Of a stretch of 5,806 nt of DNA, positions 1-4,997 are shown one piece after another (position 1 is the stretch's first letter; the number at the start of each line of letters is the position of its first letter). Under the pieces are notes generated by a model that saw only the letters and a list, made by a program, of their open reading frames with translations, was not told where the DNA came from and searched no databases. The translations under genes and the position numbers were made by a program. Source of the stretch: CAYRZF01 sp964428805 (lineage in GTDB: Bacteria > Methylomirabilota > Methylomirabilia > Rokubacteriales > CSP1-6); the NCBI GenBank assembly GCA_964428805.1, contig CAYRZF010000115.1:1-5806 (forward strand), read 5' to 3'.

Positions 1-2580
1 GATGTGGATGGAGGTGTAACGGTCGTCCTTGACCAGCCGCTCGGATACCAGGATGGCGTCCTCGAAGTTGTACCCACCCCACGGCATGAAGGCGACGAGG
101 ACGTTCCGGCCGAGGGCGAGCTCCCCTTGGTCTGTCGACGGCCCGTCAGCGACCACCTCGCCTGCCTGCACCCGCTGTCCCTTGCGCACGATGGGCCGCT
201 GGCTGATGCAGGTGTTCTGGTTGGAGCGCTGATACTTGGTCAGGTTGTAGATGTCCAGCGGCAGGTCCTGCACCGGGTCGGTCTTCTTCGACCGACTCTC
301 GGCGCGAACGACGATGCGGTCGGCCGACACATACTCCACCACGCCCCATCGCTTGGCCAACACCACCGCGCCTGAGTCGCGGGCCACGATGTGCTCCATC
401 CCAGTGCCGACAAGCGGCGCCTCGGGTTGGAGCAGCGGCACGGCCTGGCGCTGCATGTTGGAGCCCATGAGGGCCCGGTTCGCATCGTCGTTCTCGAGGA
501 ACGGGACCATCGCGGCGGCGACAGATACGAGCTGCTTCGGGGAGACGTCCATGAAGCGAATTTCTTCCGGCGGCACCATCTTGAATTCGCCGCCTTTCCG
601 CGCGGAGACGCGGTCCTTCACGAACTTGTTCCGCTTGTCCAGCTCGGCGTTGGCTTGGGCAATGACGAATTGCTCCTCTTCCAGCGCCGTCAGGAACACG
701 ATCTCGTCGGTGACCGTCCCCTCAGTGACCTTCCGGTACGGGGTCTCGATGAAACCAAACTCGTTGATCCGGGCGTATGTGGAGAGCGATGAGATCAACC
801 CGATGTTCGGCCCCTCAGGAGTCTCGATGGGGCAGATCCGGCCATAGTGGGTGGGATGGACATCGCGGACCTCGAAACCGGCGCGCTCGCGCGAGAGCCC
901 GCGGGGCCCAAGGGCGGAGAGCCGCCGCTTATGGGTCAACTCGGCAAGCGGGTTCGTCTGGTCCATGAACTGGCTGAGCTGGGAGGAGCCGAAGAACTCC
1001 TTAACGACCGCGGAAACCGGCTTTGCGTTGATGAGATCGTGAGGCATGAGGTTTGCGATGTCCGAGATGGACATCCGCTCCTTCACCGCCCGCTCCATCC
1101 GCGTCAAGCCGACCCTGAACTGGTTTTCGAGCAGCTCACCAACGGACCGCACGCGCCGGTTGCCCAGGTGATCGATGTCATCAGTGGGCTTCGAACCTGA
1201 CTTCACCAGCAGCAGGTGGCGAATGACAGCCACCATGTCCTCGCCCCGGAGCGTCCTCGCGTTGAGGGGAGCGTTGATCTGGAGCTTCTTGTTAACCATG
1301 AAGCGGCCCACGCGGGCCAGGTCGTACCGCCTGGGATCCATGAACATGCCGCGGAACAGCGCCCGGGCCGACTCCACCGTGGGCGGATCGCCAGGACGGA
1401 GACGACGGTAGATCTCGACGAGGGCCTCGTCGGGATCCTTGAAGTGATCCTTGGCGTCCCTGGCCAGAGTCTCGTAGATGGCGGCATCGACCTTGGCAGG
1501 GTTTACAACCAGCAGCTTGAAGGGCGCCACGCGGTGGGCCATGATCTGGGGCAGATCCGTCGATTTGATTTCCTGGTTGACCTCCAGCAAAACCTCACCG
1601 GTCTCCTGATCCACCACGCGGCTGCCGGTGCGCCGTCCCACCAGCTCCTCCGCGCGCACCGGGATCCGTTCCACGTGCAGCTCCCGGAGCTGCTCGATGA
1701 TCTTACGGGTGAGCTTCTTCCCTGCCTGAACCACGGGCTCCTTGTGGCGGGGAAGGCGGATATCCTCGGCCACTTTCTCGTCCAGATGGACCTCGGGGTG
1801 CAGACGCTTCCACGCCACCCCCCCTTCAAAGGACAGCACTTCCTCGAGGTCATAGAACAGTGCCAGGATCTCCTCGTCGGTCAGGATATCCTGAGGCTTC
1901 CGGCATCCACGCTCCAGGAACCAGAATGCCCGGAAAAACGCGGTCGCGGACATCTTCCGGCGGCGATCCACCCGGACGTGGAGGATGTCATTCGCGTCGA
2001 AGTCGAACTCCACCCAGGAGCCACGATACGGGATCACCCGCGCGGAATAGAGGAGCTTCCCCGAGGCGACGGTCTTGCCCTTGTCGTCGTCGAAGAAGAC
2101 GCCGGCGGATCGCTGAAGCTGCGAGACCACCACGCGCTCCGTCCCGTTGATGATGAAGGTGCCCTTCTCGGTCATCAGCGGCAGCTCGCCGAGATAGACT
2201 TCCTGCTCCTTGATGTCCCGCACGACCTTCGTCTTGGCTTCCTTGTCCTGCTCGTACACAACCAGGCGGAGCGTCACCTTGAGCGGGATCGCGAAGGTCA
2301 TTCCCCGATCGTGGCACTCCTCGACGCTATATTTGGGATCGGCGAAGTGGTAGTTCACGAACTCCAGCGACGCGTTCTCGTTGTAGTCCGTGATCGGAAA
2401 CACGGACTTGAACACCGCTTGGAGCCCCATTTCCTCCCGGCGCTCGGGGGCCACGTCCTTCTGCAGAAACGCCTCGTAGGAGCCCCTCTGAATCTCAATG
2501 AGGTTCGGAATCTCTACGATGGACGGAATCTTCCCGAAGTCTCTCCGGTTCCGGCGCCCGCACTGAATCATCCCTGCCAT
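1..2580 (-). CDS. rpoB: DNA-directed RNA polymerase subunit beta (3' end missing)
   Basis: Codons 1-860 of the beta subunit, open without a stop to the window edge; E. coli RpoB has 1342 residues, so roughly a third is missing. Beta forms one side of the RNA polymerase cleft and most of the rifampicin pocket. In order: RRDFGKIPSIVEIPNLIEIQ near the N terminus, KEQEVYLGELPLMTEKGTF and INGTERVVVSQL in the protrusion, IPYRGSWVEFDFD, a lobe region, then IDHLGNRRVRSVGELLENQF. The rifampicin cluster GSSQLSQFMDQTNPLAELTH starts at 531, with GFEVRDVHPTHYGRICPIE and PEGPNIGLI after it. The last part holds DDANRALMGSNMQRQAVP, IYNLTKY, SNQNTC and FMPWGGYNFEDAILVSERLV. Residues equivalent to E. coli Asp516, His526 and Ser531 are the usual drug-sensitive ones. 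Unusual substitutions are Ala159 (SAG for SPG), Arg560 (GPRG for GPGG) and Trp745 (KRWG for KRGG). Confidence 0.98.
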   Translation of the reverse strand, partial: MAGMIQCGRRNRRDFGKIPSIVEIPNLIEIQRGSYEAFLQKDVAPERREEMGLQAVFKSVFPITDYNENASLEFVNYHFADPKYSVEECHDRGMTFAIPLKVTLRLVVYEQDKEAKTKVVRDIKEQEVYLGELPLMTEKGTFIINGTERVVVSQLQRSAGVFFDDDKGKTVASGKLLYSARVIPYRGSWVEFDFDANDILHVRVDRRRKMSATAFFRAFWFLERGCRKPQDILTDEEILALFYDLEEVLSFEGGVAWKRLHPEVHLDEKVAEDIRLPRHKEPVVQAGKKLTRKIIEQLRELHVERIPVRAEELVGRRTGSRVVDQETGEVLLEVNQEIKSTDLPQIMAHRVAPFKLLVVNPAKVDAAIYETLARDAKDHFKDPDEALVEIYRRLRPGDPPTVESARALFRGMFMDPRRYDLARVGRFMVNKKLQINAPLNARTLRGEDMVAVIRHLLLVKSGSKPTDDIDHLGNRRVRSVGELLENQFRVGLTRMERAVKERMSISDIANLMPHDLINAKPVSAVVKEFFGSSQLSQFMDQTNPLAELTHKRRLSALGPRGLSRERAGFEVRDVHPTHYGRICPIETPEGPNIGLISSLSTYARINEFGFIETPYRKVTEGTVTDEIVFLTALEEEQFVIAQANAELDKRNKFVKDRVSARKGGEFKMVPPEEIRFMDVSPKQLVSVAAAMVPFLENDDANRALMGSNMQRQAVPLLQPEAPLVGTGMEHIVARDSGAVVLAKRWGVVEYVSADRIVVRAESRSKKTDPVQDLPLDIYNLTKYQRSNQNTCISQRPIVRKGQRVQAGEVVADGPSTDQGELALGRNVLVAFMPWGGYNFEDAILVSERLVKDDRYTSIHI

Positions 2581-2583
2581 ACG

Positions 2584-2590
2584 CCCTCCC
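2584..2590 (-). promoter_or_regulatory. rpoB ribosome-binding site in a 13-nt rplL-rpoB gap
   Basis: The coding strand reads GGGAGGG, then CGT and the ATG at 2580. The purine-rich site is strong but its spacing is short (3-4 nt). It fixes the rpoB start and shows that the rplL-rpoB gap holds nothing else, such as an attenuator or RNase III stem. Confidence 0.7.
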
Positions 2591-2593
2591 AGG

Positions 2594-2989
2594 CTACTTA
2601 ATCTCGATGGTGGCTCCCATCTCTTCGAGCTTCTTCTTCATCTCTTGCGCCTCGGCCTTCGACACCTTTTCCTTCACCGGCCTCGGAGCCTCGTCCGCCA
2701 CCGACTTGGCCTCTTTGAGGCCCAGCCCCGTCAGCTCGCGAACGACCTTGATGACCTGGATCTTCTTGTCCCCGGCTGCCATCAGGATCACGTCGAACTC
2801 CGTCTTCTCCTCCTCGGCCGCCGCCGGAGCTGCTCCCCCGGCCGCCACGCCGGCCGCGGCGGCCACGGGCATCGCGGCCATCGGGGAAATGCCGTACTTG
2901 TCCTGAAGCCCCTTGACGAGGCGGTTCAAATCCAGCACGGTCCAGGCATCGATCGATTCCAGAACGTCGTCAACATTCACTTTGGACAT
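2594..2989 (-). CDS. rplL: 50S ribosomal protein L7/L12
   Basis: A 131-residue stalk protein, about ten longer than E. coli L7/L12 (121). Residues 1-34 form the N-terminal dimerisation domain that binds the L10 helix. Residues 36-60 form a flexible hinge made almost wholly of Ala, Gly, Pro and Val, and it is this hinge that accounts for the extra length. From EEEKTEFDVIL at 59-69 onward lies the C-terminal domain, with TGLGLKEAK at 87-95, which contacts EF-Tu and EF-G. It ends in the usual KKKLEEMGATIEIK. L7/L12 is needed in four or more copies per ribosome against one L10, so extra expression relative to rplJ is expected. The strong hairpin and separate GGAGG site upstream may serve that. 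TAG stop, 13 nt before rpoB. Confidence 0.97.
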   Translation of the reverse strand: MSKVNVDDVLESIDAWTVLDLNRLVKGLQDKYGISPMAAMPVAAAAGVAAGGAAPAAAEEEKTEFDVILMAAGDKKIQVIKVVRELTGLGLKEAKSVADEAPRPVKEKVSKAEAQEMKKKLEEMGATIEIK

Positions 2990-2998
2990 GGGTCACTT

Positions 2999-3003
2999 CC
3001 TCC
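2999..3003 (-). promoter_or_regulatory. rplL ribosome-binding site next to the GC-rich hairpin
   Basis: GGAGG followed by a 9-nt spacer precedes the rplL ATG (2989). It lies just outside the foot of the 3010-3036 stem and so stays unpaired when that hairpin forms. This could keep rplL accessible for heavy translation independently of rplJ. Confidence 0.65.
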
Positions 3004-3009
3004 ATTTCC

Positions 3010-3036
3010 CGGGAGGGGGGCTGCGCCCCCCTCCCG
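3010..3036 (-). repeat. Perfect 11-12 bp GC-rich hairpin before rplL
   Basis: CGGGAGGGGGG at 3010-3020 on the plus strand is matched exactly by its reverse complement at 3026-3036. The closing C3021-G3025 pair can extend the stem to 12 bp with a 3-nt loop, and every pair except one A-T is G-C. On the coding strand the hairpin ends 6 nt before the rplL ribosome-binding site GGAGG. The sequence that follows is GGAAATGG, not a U-tract, so this is unlikely to be an intrinsic terminator. Its position suits an mRNA-stabilising or translation-tuning element for rplL, or a repetitive palindrome of REP type. The sequence alone cannot choose between these. Confidence 0.8.
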
Positions 3037-3053
3037 AACCTCCCCCATCGATG

Positions 3054-3072
3054 GCGCGGGCAAAGCCCGCGC
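3054..3072 (-). repeat. Perfect 8-bp hairpin after rplJ
   Basis: GCGCGGGC and GCCCGCGC pair perfectly across a 3-nt loop (TTT on the coding strand). The hairpin starts about 17 nt after the rplJ stop and is preceded by TGTTCGAG. No run of U follows, so it does not fit a rho-independent terminator. Together with the next hairpin it may mark a dispersed palindromic element (inference), or it may slow or protect the message between rplJ and rplL. Confidence 0.75.
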
Positions 3073-3089
3073 TCGAACACCCTAAGTTG

Positions 3090-3617
3090 CTATGACGCCG
3101 CTCCCTCTCTTTTCGCGCGGACTTGGTCCAGCATCGAAATCAGGGATTGGAGCATTCCCTCCAGGCTTGCGACGAGGCGAACGAGGGGGGCCTGGAGCGT
3201 CCCAACCACCTGCCCGAGCAGCACCTCGCGGGACGGCAGGTCCGCCATCGCCCGGAGCTCGGGGGCTTGAACGAGCTGCCCGTCCACATAGCCCAGCTTG
3301 ATCTGGAACAGGGGATTGGTCTTGACGAAGGCCTGCAGGACCTTGGCCAGGGCCACGGGATCGCGCTGCGAGATCACGAGCCCCGTCGGACCTTTCAAGT
3401 GCGGCCCGAGCCCGTCAAGGGGCGAGCCTCGGACGGCCAGGCGCGCGAGCCGGTTCTTGACCACTTTATACTCCGCCGCCGCCGGCTTGAGCTGCCGCCG
3501 AAGGGCGGAGAGCTGCTGAACCGTCAGCCCCCGGTACTCGGTGAGCACCGCGGTCTTCACCCCGGAGAGCCGGGCCTTCAGCCTCTCGAGGTCCCCGACT
3601 TTCGCTTGACTAGGCAC
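3090..3617 (-). CDS. rplJ: 50S ribosomal protein L10
   Basis: A 175-residue L10, which anchors dimers of L7/L12 to the ribosome and, with them, forms the stalk that recruits translation factors. The rRNA-binding N-terminal part shows TAVLTEYRGLTVQQLSALRR at about 22-41 and YKVVKNRLARLA at 50-61. GPTGLVI at 76-82 and a conserved NPLFQIKLGYVDG stretch follow. The C-terminal helix from about 142 (APLVRLVASLEGMLQSLISML) is where L7/L12 dimers attach. Translation starts at GTG with a good Shine-Dalgarno sequence. The gene follows rplA after only 17 nt, which leaves no space for the folded leader that L10 with L12 binds for autoregulation in E. coli and B. subtilis. It ends with TAG, followed by the hairpin-rich gap before rplL. 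Confidence 0.96.
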   Translation of the reverse strand: MPSQAKVGDLERLKARLSGVKTAVLTEYRGLTVQQLSALRRQLKPAAAEYKVVKNRLARLAVRGSPLDGLGPHLKGPTGLVISQRDPVALAKVLQAFVKTNPLFQIKLGYVDGQLVQAPELRAMADLPSREVLLGQVVGTLQAPLVRLVASLEGMLQSLISMLDQVRAKREGAAS

Positions 3618-3629
3618 CCTCCGCTCCTT
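3618..3629 (-). promoter_or_regulatory. Ribosome-binding site fixing the rplJ GTG start
   Basis: The coding strand reads AAGGAG at 3624-3629, followed by a 6-nt spacer and then GTG at 3617-3615. No ATG lies nearby in frame, and the L10 N terminus aligns well from this GTG. The whole rplA-rplJ gap is only 17 nt, so this site is all it contains. Confidence 0.75.
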
Positions 3630-3634
3630 GTCGC

Positions 3635-4342
3635 TTACTTCTTGAACAGGTTGGCCACCCGCTGGACGTCCAGGCGGACGCCGGGCCCCATCGTCGAGGA
3701 AACCGTGAGAGAGCGTAGGTACTGTCCCTTGGAACCCGCCGGCTTCGCCCGCATGATGGCCTCGATGAGCGCCATCGCGTTGGCCACGAGGTGATCGGCG
3801 GGGAAGGACTTTTTCCCGATGGAGACGTGCACGTTGCCCGCCTTGTCCACCCGGAACTCCACCTTCCCGGCCTTGAGCTCGCGGACGGCCCGAGCAATAT
3901 CAAACGTGACGGTCCCCAGCTTAGGGTTGGGCATGAGGCCCCGGGGGCCCAGTACCTTACCGAGCTTGCCCACCTGGCCCATCAGATCCGGGGTCGCGAT
4001 GGTGGCATCGAAGTCCATCCAGCCCCCCTGGATCTTCTCGGCGAGGTCTTCGGCGCCCACGTAATCCGCGCCCGCCTCCCGAGCCTCCCGCTCCTTCTCC
4101 CCTTTCGCGAACACCACCACGCGCACTGTCTTGCCGGTCCCGTGCGGCAGAACGACAGCCCCGCGTACCATCTGGTCGGCGTGCTTGGGATCCACCCCCA
4201 GGCGCAGCGATAGGTCCACGCTCTCGTCGAACTTGGTCCCGGGAGCCTGTTTTACCGTGGCGATGGCCTCCTCCACGGTGTACGGCTTCGTCTTGTCGAT
4301 CAGCGCCGTCGCCGCCTTGTATCGTTTTGCCAATGCCGGCAT
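3635..4342 (-). CDS. rplA: 50S ribosomal protein L1
   Basis: A 235-residue L1, one longer than the E. coli protein. L1 forms the mobile L1 stalk that handles the exiting tRNA and, in many bacteria, represses its own operon by binding mRNA. The sequence shows YTVEEAIATVKQ near 21-32, VRGAVVLPHGTGK at 59-71, the hallmark GKVLGPRGLMPNPKLGTV at 128-145, and the RNA-binding SSTMGPG at 215-221. The ATG at 4342 is preceded by AAGGGAG (4350-4356) with a 7-nt spacer, a good ribosome-binding site lying directly after the last repeat unit. The gene is separated from rplK by 235 nt of repeat sequence, whereas in many genomes the two genes are close together. It ends with TAA 17 nt before rplJ. Confidence 0.97.
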   Translation of the reverse strand: MPALAKRYKAATALIDKTKPYTVEEAIATVKQAPGTKFDESVDLSLRLGVDPKHADQMVRGAVVLPHGTGKTVRVVVFAKGEKEREAREAGADYVGAEDLAEKIQGGWMDFDATIATPDLMGQVGKLGKVLGPRGLMPNPKLGTVTFDIARAVRELKAGKVEFRVDKAGNVHVSIGKKSFPADHLVANAMALIEAIMRAKPAGSKGQYLRSLTVSSTMGPGVRLDVQRVANLFKK

Positions 4343-4356
4343 CCTCAGGCTCCCTT

Positions 4357-4510
4357 ATCTACTCGGGCCTCGCCTCGTGGCTGGCTCGTCCACTGCCCTC
4401 GCTGAAGCGGCTCGGCTCGAACATCTACTCGGGCCTCGCCTCGTGGCTGGCTCGTCCACTGCCCTCGCTGAAGCGGCTCGGCTCGAACATCTACTCGGGC
4501 CTCGCCTCGT
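4357..4510. repeat. 66-bp perfect tandem repeat in the rplK-rplA gap (2.33 copies)
   Basis: Two adjacent 66-bp units (4357-4422 and 4423-4488) are identical, and the first 22 bp of a third unit (4489-4510) match as well, so bases 4357-4444 equal 4423-4510 without a mismatch. Each plus-strand unit begins ATCTACTCGGGCCTCG and ends CGGCTCGGCTCGAAC. The third unit then departs from the pattern, but its last 21 bp (4558-4578) resemble the unit end again with three mismatches and run into the rplK stop codon. The period is a multiple of three, and on the coding strand each unit reads as ATG, 20 sense codons, TAG. Exact identity suggests recent duplication or gene conversion. Function is unknown. 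Confidence 0.95.
4359..4490 (-). other. Two tandem 21-residue mini-ORFs inside the 66-bp repeats (hypothetical)
   Basis: Two identical potential mini-genes lie at 4425-4490 and 4359-4424. Each starts with ATG directly after a TAG stop (TAGATG) and encodes 21 residues, beginning MFEPSRFSEG, followed by SGR, and ending ASHEARPE. A GAGG stretch lies about 9 nt before each ATG, a weak but possible ribosome-binding site. They are in the same frame as rplK, separated from it by a diverged 28-codon unit that also begins FEP and ends DEARPE. I do not recognise the peptide. It could be translated by reinitiation after rplK, or the open frame could simply follow from a G+C-rich unit whose length divides by three. 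Rated low as a real gene. Confidence 0.2.
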
Positions 4511-4513
4511 CCG

Positions 4514-4529
4514 ACCCGCTTCCGCGGGT
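4514..4529 (-). other. Small hairpin with a GNRA-type tetraloop in the rplK-rplA gap
   Basis: On the coding strand ACCCGC pairs perfectly with GCGGGT across the loop GGAA, which fits the stable GNRA tetraloop class. It lies within the diverged part of the third repeat unit, about 50 nt after the rplK stop. A second, weaker stem (CGACG/CGTCG, 4538-4542 with 4550-4554, 7-nt loop) sits next to it. No U-tract follows, so this is not a rho-independent terminator. It may be an RNA-processing or protein-binding element, or incidental. Confidence 0.4.
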
Positions 4530-4577
4530 ACCCCGGTCGACGATGCCACCGTCGCCGCCGAAGCCCCTCGGCTCGAA

Positions 4578-4997
4578 CTACACGACTTCGATGCCCATGC
4601 TGCGCGCCGTGCCCTCGATAATTCGCATCGCCGAATCCAGGGAATCCGCGTTGAGGTCCGGCAGTTTGGTCTGCGCAATCTCGCGAACCTGGGCCCGTGT
4701 CACCTTGCCGATCTTGTCCTTGTGCGGCACCGCGGAAGCCTTCGCAATCCCCGCCGCGCGCTTCAGGAGCACGGCCGCGGGCGGCGTCTTCACCACGAAA
4801 GAGAACGACCGGTCCTGGTAGATGGTCACCACCACCGGGAGGATAAGCCCTTCCTGGGAGGCCGTCTGGGCATTGAACCCCTTGCAAAATTCCATAATGT
4901 TCACGCCATGCTGGCCCAGCGCCGGGCCCACGGGCGGGGAGGGATTAGCCTTTCCCGCCGGAATCTGCAGCTTGACCACCGCCTGAACCTTTTTCAT
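4578..4997 (-). CDS. rplK: 50S ribosomal protein L11
   Basis: A 139-residue L11, the protein of the GTPase-associated centre on 23S rRNA that forms the base of the stalk and the binding pocket for thiostrepton. The N-terminal domain holds NPSPPVGPALGQ at 18-29, including the prolines that face the thiostrepton site, and VNIMEFCKGFNA. The C-terminal rRNA-binding domain carries HKDKIGKVTRAQ and ends in the conserved IEGTARSMG stretch. The ATG lies inside the sequence TAATG with the nusG stop, and the upstream Shine-Dalgarno match is poor (AGGTCGAG, far from the ATG), so initiation probably depends on ribosomes finishing nusG. There is no room upstream for the L1-binding leader found before rplK in E. 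coli. The TAG stop is followed directly by repeat-like sequence. Confidence 0.97.
   Translation of the reverse strand: MKKVQAVVKLQIPAGKANPSPPVGPALGQHGVNIMEFCKGFNAQTASQEGLILPVVVTIYQDRSFSFVVKTPPAAVLLKRAAGIAKASAVPHKDKIGKVTRAQVREIAQTKLPDLNADSLDSAMRIIEGTARSMGIEVV

Noticed and set aside
1216..2601. A 461-codon open frame on the plus strand
   Set aside because: It lies wholly antisense to rpoB, and its His/Leu/Val/Asp-rich protein is typical of a mirror frame of a G+C-rich gene. The minus-strand rpoB matches the family throughout.
3010..3036. Rho-independent terminator between rplJ and rplL
   Set aside because: The stem is strong, but on the coding strand it is followed by GGAAATGG and not a U-tract, and rplL and rpoB downstream need transcription.
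4357..4510. CRISPR array
   Set aside because: The units are contiguous with no unique spacers between identical repeats, and no cas-like gene is present.
4343..4577. Internal promoter for rplA in the long gap
   Set aside because: The gap is almost entirely G+C-rich repeat. I could not find a convincing -35/-10 pair on the minus strand.
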